A stretch of 64,000 nt of DNA from CAHJWO01 sp964245885. Lineage in GTDB: Bacteria > Verrucomicrobiota > Verrucomicrobiia > Chthoniobacterales > SZAS-18. The notes under the pieces are model-generated. The model had not been told where the DNA came from, ran no database searches, and saw only the letters and a program-made list of their open reading frames with translations. The stretch covers positions 13,938 through 77,937 of the forward strand of contig CAXTOX010000004.1 of the NCBI GenBank assembly GCA_964245885.1, read 5' to 3'. Below are positions 35,763 through 43,833 of the stretch, piece by piece. The position numbers were made by a program, and so were the translations under genes. Within the stretch, counting starts at the first letter, position 1. Each line of letters starts with the position of its first letter.

Positions 35763-36299
35763 CTACTTCTTGACGATGAACATGCTCATGGCGTCGCCGA
35801 CCTTGAGTTTGTCCACCACGTCCATGCCCTCGTCGAGCACCTTGCCGAACACCGTGTATTGCATGTCGAGGTGCGGCGCGTTCTTGAGCACGACGTAAAA
35901 CTGGCTGTTGGCCGAGTGCGGGTCGTTCGTGCGGGCCATGGCGAGGGTGCCGCGCTCGTTCTTATAAGCGCGGTTCACTTCGAGCGGCAGGTTGCCGTAG
36001 TTCGAACCGCCCGAGCCGATGCCAGGGCCGCTCATGCCGTTCTTGGTCTTCGGGTCGCCGATCTGCGCGACGAAGTCAGGCACGATGCGGTGGAAGCGGA
36101 TGCCGTTATAAAAACCTTCCCCCGCGAGTTGGAGGATGCGTTCGACGTGCTTGGGCGCGGCGTCGGGGAACAACACGCAATAAAAGGAACCCGCCGGCAC
36201 GTCGCAACGGATGATGGGGTCCTGCCGTTCGGCGTATTTAGCGTCGCCGGGCTGGGTGGAGGGGGTGGTGCTTTCGCTCATTGGCTGATTTAAGGGCAT
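35763..36299 (-). CDS. Peptidyl-prolyl cis-trans isomerase, cyclophilin type
   Basis: A 178-residue cyclophilin. Active-site segments GIRFHRIVPDFVAQIGDPKT, SGGSNYGNLPLEVNRAYKNE and SANSQFYVVLKNAPHLDMQY contain the usual Arg, Phe and Gln positions. No signal peptide, so cytoplasmic. The ATG at 36297-36299 follows GGGGG at a suitable distance; a GTG two codons earlier and an ATG at 36281 are alternatives. It precedes guaA by 18 bp. Directly upstream (beyond 36300) base composition changes to the AT-richer accessory segment. Confidence 0.92.
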   Translation of the reverse strand: MPLNQPMSESTTPSTQPGDAKYAERQDPIIRCDVPAGSFYCVLFPDAAPKHVERILQLAGEGFYNGIRFHRIVPDFVAQIGDPKTKNGMSGPGIGSGGSNYGNLPLEVNRAYKNERGTLAMARTNDPHSANSQFYVVLKNAPHLDMQYTVFGKVLDEGMDVVDKLKVGDAMSMFIVKK

Positions 36300-36481
36300 T
36301 TCCACCCCCGCGCCAGTGAAAAAGCTGTCACCCGACTCACAGTTCTACAAACCGAGACGATGCCTATCCTCTTTCCTCCGCTTCTCCTGGCGAGGTCAGC
36401 CGCTTCCCACCCTTCGCAAACGTTGCGCAAGCAGGGATGAAACAATGTCTGCCCCCCTTTTGTCCTCACGTCGAACACTCG

Positions 36482-36510
36482 TTGACACTGGATGGAGAAT
36501 TCAATAATCT
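36482..36510 (+). promoter_or_regulatory. Promoter of the AT-rich two-gene cassette
   Basis: A perfect -35 box TTGACA (36482-36487), 17 bases, then TAATCT (36505-36510). It lies 24 bp before the ATG at 36534, which has AGGGG at a good distance. Consensus match only. An ATG at 36492 lies inside this promoter and is therefore a poor start. Confidence 0.45.
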
Positions 36511-36533
36511 TGAGTCAGATAGGGGTAAAAATT

Positions 36534-37142
36534 ATGGCCAGAACGAAGATCAAGTTCAAAATCGGTGAGTTCACCCTCAAAAATGTAGAATTTGAGGTTG
36601 ATGCTGATCGTGACGAAGCCCCTCGTATCGCTGCGGGGATGCAGAAACAATTAGGCTCGATGCTCAACATCACCCCTCCTCCAGTCGATATAGAGTCGGA
36701 GGTGGTTGAACGAACTCCGACATTTCCAGTCTTGGGGATCTCCGACGAACAGAAACCCAAACCTAGAAAGCGGGCAAAATCTCAAGCAAGTTCGAATTCA
36801 GATGTCGCTCCGCCAGTGAAATTGGGACACGATCCAACAAAGTTTGGGTCCCCGCTTCAAGCTTGGACTACAAAAAAGAAAGCACTTTGGCTACTCTATT
36901 TGGCTAAAGAGTCGCAAGGCATCACAGCTCTGACAGGCAACCAAATCTCGACTGCTTTCAATGCAAATTTTCAGAGTGCCGGATTGATTCAATCTTTCAA
37001 TGTATCCCGCGATTTGCGGAAGGCTAAAGAAGACGAAAAGTCCGCTCCGGTCGGAGAGACGGCAAACGGATTTTTTCTCACCGATGAAGGCATAAAGGTG
37101 AGTCAAGCGCTCATCGCCGAAACACCAAAACCTGCTGGTTAG
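36534..37142 (+). CDS. Uncharacterised protein, gene A of AT-rich cassette
   Basis: A 202-residue protein I do not recognise. Residues 1-50 are strand-like (KIKFKIGEFTLKNVEFEVDA); 50-115 form a polar, Pro/Lys/Ser-rich linker with KPKPRKRAKSQASSNSD; the C-terminal 90 residues look like a winged helix (KKKALWLLYLAKESQGITAL, then NGFFLTDEGIKVSQALI). No signal peptide or membrane segment. Base composition and codon use are clearly more AT-rich than on either side. It ends nine bp before the next gene, with which it surely forms an operon. A DNA-binding or defence-accessory role is a guess from context. Confidence 0.65.
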   Translation: MARTKIKFKIGEFTLKNVEFEVDADRDEAPRIAAGMQKQLGSMLNITPPPVDIESEVVERTPTFPVLGISDEQKPKPRKRAKSQASSNSDVAPPVKLGHDPTKFGSPLQAWTTKKKALWLLYLAKESQGITALTGNQISTAFNANFQSAGLIQSFNVSRDLRKAKEDEKSAPVGETANGFFLTDEGIKVSQALIAETPKPAG

Positions 37143-37151
37143 AGGCAAGAT

Positions 37152-37943
37152 ATGGGATTGGTAGAGCGAGCAGCACTCGTGTCGAGATTATCTCCGCCAC
37201 TTGATCGAACTCTCACGGAGCTAATGATTGAAGAATTTATCTCCTTGGAAAAAAGATTTGTACTCCGAGATTGGGAACCTGCAGAGTTAGACGGTGGTCA
37301 ATATGCGGAGATTGTAGCGAGAATTCTTTATCATCTCGATTCTAGGAGTTACAGCCCAGCGAGAGGATTTGACGATTGCATAAAGTATATCGAAGACAGC
37401 AATGCTTCTATCTCCCATGCGATAACGCCAAGATATCATGCTTTGCACATCGCTAGGGTACTTAGAACGATATATAAGTTTCGAAATCAAAGGGGGGCAG
37501 TACACATCTCTCCGACGTACACCGCTAACCATATGGACTCTAAGTTAATGGTTGAGTGTGGACGCTGGACAACCATCGAGATGATTCGGCTGTATGCTCA
37601 AGTTACCCAGCAAGAAGCTGAAAAGATCATACGTGAGCTTCTGGAGTTTGACGTGCCTTGCATAGGAAAATATGAAAATGCCTTGCTTGTACAGAGAATT
37701 GATCTGAACACAGAAGAAGAGATTTTAGTATTACTGCATTATGCGGGCGAAATCGGTTTGAGTAGGAAGGAACTCGGTCAATATGCACAACGCACGCCAC
37801 CTTCAATAACTACAACTTTGCAAAAGTTGATCTCACCCAGCCACCGCCAGATAATTCTGACAAGCGAAGCCAAATACCGATTAACTGATCTTGGATCGAA
37901 GAGAGTTCGGGATCAGCTAGCGGAAAAGTTATTGTTGGAGTAG
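37152..37943 (+). CDS. Uncharacterised protein with Abi_C/HEPN-like motif, gene B
   Basis: A 263-residue, mostly helical protein. Around residue 115 it reads RTIYKFRNQRGAVHISPTYT; RNQRGAVH fits RNxxGxxH, the form of the HEPN catalytic motif found in Abi_C-type abortive-infection proteins. The helix that follows (MDSKLMVECGRWTTIEMIRL) also fits. The last 90 residues look like a winged helix (GLSRKELGQYAQRTPPSITT). A ribonuclease effector is therefore plausible, but this rests on one motif. It is AT-rich like gene A, lies nine bp after it, and is followed by a stretch with mobile-element-like motifs. Confidence 0.65.
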   Translation: MGLVERAALVSRLSPPLDRTLTELMIEEFISLEKRFVLRDWEPAELDGGQYAEIVARILYHLDSRSYSPARGFDDCIKYIEDSNASISHAITPRYHALHIARVLRTIYKFRNQRGAVHISPTYTANHMDSKLMVECGRWTTIEMIRLYAQVTQQEAEKIIRELLEFDVPCIGKYENALLVQRIDLNTEEEILVLLHYAGEIGLSRKELGQYAQRTPPSITTTLQKLISPSHRQIILTSEAKYRLTDLGSKRVRDQLAEKLLLE

Positions 37944-38161
37944 AACTTCACCCGAGCAACTGACTAATGGGGCGTGAATTTATGTCGCCCGAATTAATGT
38001 CACTGAACAGATAGAAGAGGTTACAGGGATCAGTTTTCAACCTTTGGCAGAAAAAAGTCTATCTCTCTATGCTCGCCCATACCGACGGACACTTTCGCGT
38101 AGACACGGCGGGGCGTTAGCACACACAGAATGAGGAGACAGGCATTTTTGCGGCGCGGTAC
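37944..38161. other. Non-coding edge of the accessory segment
   Basis: No credible gene. Two imperfect direct repeats stand side by side, GAATTTATGTCGC (about 37977-37989) and GAATTAATGTCAC (about 37992-38004), like the spaced transposase-binding repeats at some insertion-sequence ends, though no transposase is present. Composition moves back from AT-rich to GC-rich across this stretch. It ends at the duplicated SNF2 3' end. Confidence 0.45.
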
Positions 38162-38248
38162 TTATTCCAGCAGGCTCTCTATCTCCTCGAAGGAGAGGGT
38201 TTCGAGGAGGGGTTCGTCCTTTTCGCGCTCGACGAGGCTCGCGGTCAG
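38162..38248 (-). pseudogene. Remnant: 3' end of a SNF2 helicase gene (duplicate copy)
   Basis: This stretch matches the 3' end of the intact helicase gene (38897-38983) over 86 bp with three mismatches. Read on the minus strand it gives TASLVEREKDEPLLETLSFE and then EIESLLE with a TAA stop, identical in protein to the intact copy (which ends in TAG). The three mismatches are third-position changes (Ser, Glu, Ile). It has no start or upstream part: the match ends where the DUF5615 gene stops, the stop codon TGA at 38245-38247 lying inside the repeat. Confidence 0.85.
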
Positions 38249-38607
38249 ATCGGCAGGATGCGGACGCGTGATTTGGCTTCCGACACGGTGATTAATGCCC
38301 CGTCCTCCAAAGTGCCGCCGTGTGCACGGAGAGCGTTCAGTACCAGGGAGCCGAGATGCGACGGGCGGACATCCTGTGCGCGAACCTGGATCACGCTCGG
38401 ACCCCGCGCCTTCGTGTGAGAGAGCAGGATGCCGAAGTCGAGGTCATGCGTGAACACGACGTATCCACGTTCGCGCGCCCAACCCATGATGTCCGTGTCC
38501 GGCGCGCGGCCGTCACCGACTGCGGACCAGTGAACCGCCTCGTACCCGTGTTCCCGCAGGAGCGGGAGCCAGTCGGGGGACAGGTTCATGTCCAGCAGGA
38601 GCTTCAT
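38245..38607 (-). CDS. DUF5615 PIN-like toxin
   Basis: A 120-residue PIN-like protein: MKLLLDMNLSPDWLPLLREH with the first acidic residue, DTDIMGWARERGYVVFTHDL and DFGILL with further acidic residues, matching the Mut7-C/DUF5615 group of predicted RNase toxins. Its ATG overlaps the DUF433 stop (ATGA), the standard antitoxin-toxin arrangement. The stop codon is supplied by the duplicated SNF2 segment, so the last residues (RVRILPI) sit at a recombination junction; the C-terminus may differ from relatives. Confidence 0.85.
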   Translation of the reverse strand: MKLLLDMNLSPDWLPLLREHGYEAVHWSAVGDGRAPDTDIMGWARERGYVVFTHDLDFGILLSHTKARGPSVIQVRAQDVRPSHLGSLVLNALRAHGGTLEDGALITVSEAKSRVRILPI

Positions 38608-38834
38608 GCGGTGGCGAGCGGAACTTCGAGTTCCTCCACGCGCCACGCGGCGTAGGACAGCGCCTCGCCGATGTCTTCCGCAACCAGATAGGGATAGAGC
38701 CGGAGGATTTCCTCGTGCGGAACTCCCTTCGCCACGAGACCGACGACCGTGCCGACGGTGACCCGCAGGCCCCGGATGCAAGGCTTGCCACCCATGACGT
38801 TGGGATCGTGGGTGATGTGGGAAGCTTCCGGCAT
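38604..38834 (-). CDS. DUF433 antitoxin
   Basis: A 76-residue DUF433 protein: ITHDPNVMGGKPCIRGLRVT, then VGLVAKGVPHEEILRLYPYL and ALSYAAWRVEELEVPLA, a small helix-turn-helix type protein. DUF433 proteins pair with DUF5615 toxins and are expected to bind toxin and promoter. The gene overlaps the toxin start by four bases and is transcribed from the 62-bp gap before the helicase stop codon. Confidence 0.88.
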   Translation of the reverse strand: MPEASHITHDPNVMGGKPCIRGLRVTVGTVVGLVAKGVPHEEILRLYPYLVAEDIGEALSYAAWRVEELEVPLATA

Positions 38835-38896
38835 GGCGAGAAGTTACCGGAACCCGGCCGCCGTTGCACCTGAAAACACCGCGGGCCGCAGGCGGG

Positions 38897-41800
38897 CTAT
38901 TCCAGCAGGCTCTCGATTTCCTCGAAAGAGAGGGTTTCGAGGAGGGGTTCGTCCTTTTCGCGCTCGACGAGGCTCGCGGTCAGTTCCTTCTTGCGGTTTT
39001 GCAGGGCGAAGATTTTTTCCTCCACCGTGCCGCGGGCGATGAGGCGGTAGGCGGTGACCACGCGCGTCTGGCCGATGCGGTGCGCACGGTCGGTGGCCTG
39101 GGCTTCGACGGCCGGGTTCCACCACGGGTCGAAGTGGATGACCGTGTCCGCCCCGGTGAGGTTCAGGCCGACGCCGCCGGCTTTCACGCTGATGAGGAAG
39201 GCAGTGATGCTCGCGTCGGATTGGAAACGCTCCACCTGCGCGGTGCGTTCGCGCGGCTTGGTCGAACCGTCGAGGTAGCAGAACGTCGTCCCCTGCCCTT
39301 CGAGGTGCGCGGAGAGGATTTTCAACATCGACACGAACTGGCTGAAGATCAGCACCCGGTGGCCGCCCTCGCGGATTTCGGTGAGGAGTTCGTCGAGGAG
39401 GGTCAGCTTGGCGGAGACGGCGGCGGGGCGGACCGGGCGGTTGGAAGAGGTGGTGGGTTCTTCGTCGCCCTCGTCGGCGAGGTCGGTGGACGACGCGGCG
39501 GCGTCGGGTTGGAGGCCGAGCAGGCGGAGATCGCAACAGGCCTGGCGCAGACGGAGGAGCGCGGTGAGGACGAGCATGCGGCCCGCGCCCTGGTTCTTGT
39601 CGCGGCGGGCGTGGTCGAGCTTGAGGCGGGATTGTTCGAGGAGGCCGCGGTAGACCTCCGTTTGCGCGGGGGTGAGGTCGCAGAAGGCGGTTTGCTCGAT
39701 GCGGTCGGGGAGTTCGGTGGCCACGTCCTTCTTGCGGCGGCGCAGGAGGACGGGGCGCAGGCGGCGGGTGAGGCGTTCGCGCACGCCGTCGGCGGCGGGG
39801 TCGCCGGGGCGGCTGAGCGGGAGTTCGTAGCGTTCGCGGAAGTCCTGGCGGTTGCCGAGGTAGCCGGGCAGAGCGAAACGCATGATCGACCACAGGTCGC
39901 GCACGGAGTTTTCCATGGGCGTGCCTGTCAGCACGAAGCGGTGGCGGCTGCGGAGTTCGCAGGCGGCCTTGGCAACCTGGCTGTCCGGGTTCTTGATGTG
40001 GTGGGCCTCGTCGAGGATGACGGCGGCGAACTCGGTTTGGCGGTACTTGTCCAGGTCGCGGCGCAAGAGGGCGTAGCTCGTGACGACGAGGTCGTGGGAA
40101 GAGACTTGGGCGAAGAGGGCGGCGCGGTCGGGGCCGTCGATGGCGAGGGTGCGGAGTTCGGGGGTGAACCGGGCGGCTTCACGCTGCCAGTTGTCCACCA
40201 GCGAGGTCGGGCAGACGACCAGGGAAGGCAGAAGGTAAAAGGTAGAAGGTAGAAGTCCAGAGGCAGAGGCAGAAGAAGCAGCGGCGGTTTTGGAGGCGGA
40301 GAGGTAGGCCAGGGCTTGCAGGGTTTTGCCGAGGCCCATCTCGTCGGCCAGGATGCCGCCGAGGGCGTTGGCGGCGAGGAGCGCGAGCCAGCGAACGCCG
40401 TCGCGTTGGTAGGCACGGAGCGCGGCGGTGAGCGCGGGCGTTAGGGTGGGTTCGGCAGCGCGCTGGATTTTGCCCTGGCGCTGGAGATAGTCGTTCCACG
40501 TTGGCGCGGCGGCGACGTTCCAACGTTCGAAGGTCGCCTCCAGATACGCGCTCTTGCTGCGGTCCAGTCGGTATACGCCGGGTTGCGGCTGGGACGGGTC
40601 GCAATCGCGCAGGACTTCCTGGAAGTCGTTCAAGAGTTCTTCGGGAAGGATCGCGCGTTTGCCGTTGCGCAGCCGCGCGTGGCCGGTGCCCATTTGCAAG
40701 AGGCGCTGGATTTCCGCGGCGGGATAACGCTCACCGGTGCGGCTGGTGAAATTCATCTCCAGCTCGAACCAGTCTGCGCCGGAACGCGGCGAGGCGATCT
40801 CGGGGGTGATGAACTCGATCCGCTGGCTGACGTTCGTAAACCGCGCTCCGAGCGTAACCTTCCAACCGGGGTCGGCTTGCAGGGCGGGCAATTCCCGCGC
40901 GACGAAACGCAGCACGCGGTCCTCGCCCTTGAGATAGTATTGATGCGTGGAGTTTGGCCCTTCGAACCCCGCCTGCTTCAGCCGCGCGAGGGCGGCCCGC
41001 TCCGCGCCGACGTGGCGGGTGCGGATCACCCGCGATGGCCCATGCAGCCCGATGCCGACCATGCGGCGCTCGGGTTCTGAGGAGGCGTGCTCCAACCAAC
41101 CTTTCCCGTAGTCGGTCTGCAACTGCGCGCCGAGTTGGTTGAGCGAGCCTTCCAGCGACAGGATGAACGTCGGCGGGGCGGGTTCAGGGTCTTCAACGGT
41201 CTTGCGCGCGATGGCGTGGTCGTCGGAACGCAGGTCAAAGAACGGCCCCAGCCGCGGCCATTCGCCGTCCATGAAGGCCTCGGCCTGTTCCGGCGGGAGG
41301 CGGCGGGACGATTCCTCCAGCAGTGGAAAATACGGCGTCGGCAGGCCCGGCGAGACCGGCTGGAGCGACGTGCCGCCGGAACCGGTCCGCAACAGCCAGG
41401 CGCATTGGCCCGCCACGAACGCTCGGGCCTCGTCCGGCCACTGGACGGCAAGGTCGAGCGACCCGTCCGGCAGGAATTTGGCGCGCAACGCCGGCTTGCA
41501 GGGTCCGGCGGACACCTTCAACGTGCCGGAGCGACCGAGCGTCAAACGCGGGTGGCCCACGAGCGCACCGAGGAGGTCGAGGAAGGCCGCGCGGTCCACG
41601 AAGGACATGCCGCCGGGCACGGTGTTGGTGGCGGCGGCGACCCGCTCGACGACGCGGAGGTCCTCCGGCAGGAGCGTACGCGGGGTGCCGGGGGCGTTGA
41701 ACATCGTGCGGCTGCCGCCGGTGGAGAGTTCGAGGCCGACGAGGAGCTGGCCTTTCGCCCAGGCGGCCGCGAGGTCGGGCGCGAGGACGACGTGCAGGCG

Positions 41801-42226
41801 CGCGGCGGCAGAGGGGTCAGCCTGGAAGGGCAGCGCGACGGGGACGGGTTTCGCGGGTGCGCCTGGCTTGCTGGCGGCAACCGGCGCGGACGGCGTTGGC
41901 GCGGGCGGGTTCATCCCGGCCAGGATCGCCACACCGACGGCCACGGAATGGGCGCAGATCGTGCCATATTCGCGCGACGGGCGGCAGGTGCAGAGGTTTT
42001 CGATGTTCGTGGGCGTCTTGATCTTGAGGCCGGCTTTGTACTCGCGGTCCCCTTCTCTGACCATGCCTTGTAGGACCGGCGGCGAGTACGTCGCGCCGCT
42101 CACCCGCCCCGCCTCGCGCAAGCCGCGGGCGTGGCGGATGACCTCCCAGCCGCCGGCGGCGATGAGGAGTTTCTCGGTCAAGGGCACCGGCGCGGTGGCC
42201 GGCAACGGGTAGCGGGAAGGCTGCAT
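38897..42226 (-). CDS. SNF2/Rad54-family helicase with SWIM zinc finger
   Basis: A 1109-residue Swi2/Snf2 ATPase. An N-terminal SWIM finger (CTCRPSREYGTICAHSVA, CxCx9CxH) is followed by a long middle domain and the motor: motif I in GILADEMGLGKTLQALAYL, DEAH box in AAVILDEAHHIKNP, and motifs V-VI in SVKAGGVGLNLTGADTVIHF and ATDRAHRIGQTR. Bacterial members remodel DNA- or RNAP-bound complexes. Between motifs I and Ia there is an unusual Ser/Ala/Leu-Pro insert encoded by tandem 7-mers (about 40226-40275). Its final 86 bp are duplicated at 38163-38248, beyond a toxin-antitoxin pair. Confidence 0.93.
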   Translation of the reverse strand: MQPSRYPLPATAPVPLTEKLLIAAGGWEVIRHARGLREAGRVSGATYSPPVLQGMVREGDREYKAGLKIKTPTNIENLCTCRPSREYGTICAHSVAVGVAILAGMNPPAPTPSAPVAASKPGAPAKPVPVALPFQADPSAAARLHVVLAPDLAAAWAKGQLLVGLELSTGGSRTMFNAPGTPRTLLPEDLRVVERVAAATNTVPGGMSFVDRAAFLDLLGALVGHPRLTLGRSGTLKVSAGPCKPALRAKFLPDGSLDLAVQWPDEARAFVAGQCAWLLRTGSGGTSLQPVSPGLPTPYFPLLEESSRRLPPEQAEAFMDGEWPRLGPFFDLRSDDHAIARKTVEDPEPAPPTFILSLEGSLNQLGAQLQTDYGKGWLEHASSEPERRMVGIGLHGPSRVIRTRHVGAERAALARLKQAGFEGPNSTHQYYLKGEDRVLRFVARELPALQADPGWKVTLGARFTNVSQRIEFITPEIASPRSGADWFELEMNFTSRTGERYPAAEIQRLLQMGTGHARLRNGKRAILPEELLNDFQEVLRDCDPSQPQPGVYRLDRSKSAYLEATFERWNVAAAPTWNDYLQRQGKIQRAAEPTLTPALTAALRAYQRDGVRWLALLAANALGGILADEMGLGKTLQALAYLSASKTAAASSASASGLLPSTFYLLPSLVVCPTSLVDNWQREAARFTPELRTLAIDGPDRAALFAQVSSHDLVVTSYALLRRDLDKYRQTEFAAVILDEAHHIKNPDSQVAKAACELRSRHRFVLTGTPMENSVRDLWSIMRFALPGYLGNRQDFRERYELPLSRPGDPAADGVRERLTRRLRPVLLRRRKKDVATELPDRIEQTAFCDLTPAQTEVYRGLLEQSRLKLDHARRDKNQGAGRMLVLTALLRLRQACCDLRLLGLQPDAAASSTDLADEGDEEPTTSSNRPVRPAAVSAKLTLLDELLTEIREGGHRVLIFSQFVSMLKILSAHLEGQGTTFCYLDGSTKPRERTAQVERFQSDASITAFLISVKAGGVGLNLTGADTVIHFDPWWNPAVEAQATDRAHRIGQTRVVTAYRLIARGTVEEKIFALQNRKKELTASLVEREKDEPLLETLSFEEIESLLE
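40226..40275. repeat. Short tandem repeat inside the helicase gene
   Basis: On the coding (minus) strand TCTGCC-type and then four (C/T)TACCTT-like heptamers follow each other, encoding ASSASASGLLPSTFYLLPSL between helicase motifs I and Ia. The insert is in frame and does not interrupt recognised motifs. Confidence 0.7.
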
Positions 42227-42313
42227 GGAGGCAGGAGAGAAGAAAAAGCGTGTCTGCGCTGGCGTTCGTGGACAAACTTTGCTCTACGTCTACGGTCCCG
42301 GCAACGCCCACGC

Positions 42314-43147
42314 ATGCACATGAAGCTCATCGCCATCGCCAACCAAAAAGGCGGGGTGGGTAAAACCACCACGGCGGTCAATCTGTCGGCGTGCCTCGCC
42401 GCCATGGGCTGGCGCGTGCTCCTGATCGACCTCGACCCGCAGGCCAACGCCACCAGCGCCATCGGCCTGGAAGGCGTCGAGGGGATGAGCCTCTACCGGG
42501 CATTCATCGGCGAGGTGCCATTGATCGAACAAATCCTCCCCACCCGGCTGGATAATCTGTTCCTGATCCCGGCCGACCTCGACCTTGCCGGCGCGGAGGT
42601 CGAGGTGGCGCGGCTGGACAACCATCTCGTGCGTCTACAGGAGATCATCCGCCCCCTCGTGGAGGACGCGCCGTTCGACTTCGTGGTGATGGATTGTCCA
42701 CCCTCGCTGGGCATCATCATGACCAACGCTCTGGCCGCCGCCGACGAACTGCTCGTCCCGATCCAGTGCGAATACTTCGCGCTCGAAGGACTATCCAAGA
42801 TCGTCGGTCTGGTCGAGCAGATCCGCGGCGTGGCCAATTCCAACCTGAACATCGGCGGGATCGTCATGACCATGTACGATTCGCGGACCAGCCTCGGCAA
42901 ACAGGTGGTCGGCGAGGTGCGCAAGCATTTCGACACGACGACCTACCAGACGATGATCCCCCGCTCCGTGCGCCTCGGGGAAGCGCCGAGCTTCGGCCAG
43001 ACGATCCTGGAATACGATCCGAGCGGTGTCGCGGCGAAAGCGTACAAGCAGATGGCGGAGGAATTCATCCGGCGTCAGCGCGGCGAGATCATCCCTGCCG
43101 TTCCGTTGGAAGACGAGCCGGAGGTTTCGCCGGACGTGAGGTCCTGA
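42314..43147 (+). CDS. parA: ParA/Soj-family ATPase
   Basis: A 277-residue ParA-type ATPase for chromosome or plasmid partition. Deviant Walker A IAIANQKGGVGKTTTAVNLS, A' region LLIDLDPQANATSAIG, and Walker B FDFVVMDCPPSLGIIMTNAL are intact. The length and lack of an N-terminal HTH point to the chromosomal Soj type. A second ATG six bases later is equally possible. parB, normally next door, does not follow: aat comes 89 bp later. Confidence 0.92.
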   Translation: MHMKLIAIANQKGGVGKTTTAVNLSACLAAMGWRVLLIDLDPQANATSAIGLEGVEGMSLYRAFIGEVPLIEQILPTRLDNLFLIPADLDLAGAEVEVARLDNHLVRLQEIIRPLVEDAPFDFVVMDCPPSLGIIMTNALAAADELLVPIQCEYFALEGLSKIVGLVEQIRGVANSNLNIGGIVMTMYDSRTSLGKQVVGEVRKHFDTTTYQTMIPRSVRLGEAPSFGQTILEYDPSGVAAKAYKQMAEEFIRRQRGEIIPAVPLEDEPEVSPDVRS

Positions 43148-43236
43148 ACCTGGCTGGTTGAGGCGTATCCGACGCGGCGAGTTGGACGCCTGCCCCCTGT
43201 TGCGGTATTTTCCCTGGCCAGCTTCCCGGCGCCCCC

Positions 43237-43833
43237 TTGTCCCGTCATCGCTCCATCAATTTGTCCGCGCCGTTGTTGCTGGAGGGTTACCGGCGCGGGT
43301 TGTTCCCGATGGCGCTCGACGACGGCGAGATCGGCTGGTTCTCGCCCGATCCCCGGGGGATCATTCCGCTGGAGCCGACCGGCTTTCACGTTCCGCATGG
43401 GCTGAAGCGTGCTCTGAAGAAAGCGCCGTTTGAAATCCGGATGAACACGGCGTTCGAGGCCGTGATCCGGGCGTGTGCCCGGCGCACGGAGACATGGATC
43501 AGCGAGGAGATCATCCGCTCCTACCGCGATTTGCACCTACTCGGCTACGGGCACAGCGTGGAATGCTGGCAGGACGGCGAACTCGTCGGTGGACTGTACG
43601 GGGTGGCGCTCGGCGGGGCGTTTTTCGGGGAGTCGATGTTTCACACGAGCACCGACGCCTCGAAGGTCGCGTTGGTGCGGTTGGTCGAATGGATGCGCCT
43701 GCGGGGCTACTCGCTGCTGGATATCCAATGGACGACGCCGCACCTGAAGACGTTCGGGGCCATCGACATCCCGCGGGTCGATTACTTGCAACGGCTCGCC
43801 TCGGCGCTCCAACAGCCGCGGGAGTTTTGTTAG
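43237..43833 (+). CDS. aat: Leucyl/phenylalanyl-tRNA--protein transferase
   Basis: A 198-residue Aat, which adds Leu or Phe to N-terminal Arg/Lys of proteins for ClpS/ClpAP degradation. Family segments: LLEGYRRGLFPMALDDGEIG, WFSPDPRGIIPLE, FEAVIRACARRTETWISEE, GHSVECWQDGELVGGLYGVA, FFGESMFHTSTDASKVAL and LLDIQWTTPHLKTFGA. The only upstream start in frame near the conserved region is TTG at 43237, so translation may be weak. It overlaps the convergent ketopantoate-reductase-like gene by four bp. Confidence 0.9.
   Translation: MSRHRSINLSAPLLLEGYRRGLFPMALDDGEIGWFSPDPRGIIPLEPTGFHVPHGLKRALKKAPFEIRMNTAFEAVIRACARRTETWISEEIIRSYRDLHLLGYGHSVECWQDGELVGGLYGVALGGAFFGESMFHTSTDASKVALVRLVEWMRLRGYSLLDIQWTTPHLKTFGAIDIPRVDYLQRLASALQQPREFC

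Noticed and set aside
34536..36293. 585-codon open frame on the plus strand
   Set aside because: It lies opposite guaA and the cyclophilin gene, both certain; it has no motif and is rich in Arg/His, typical of shadow frames.
38864..40252. 462-codon open frame opposite the helicase gene
   Set aside because: Gly/Glu/Ala-rich shadow of the SNF2 motor domain, without any family pattern.
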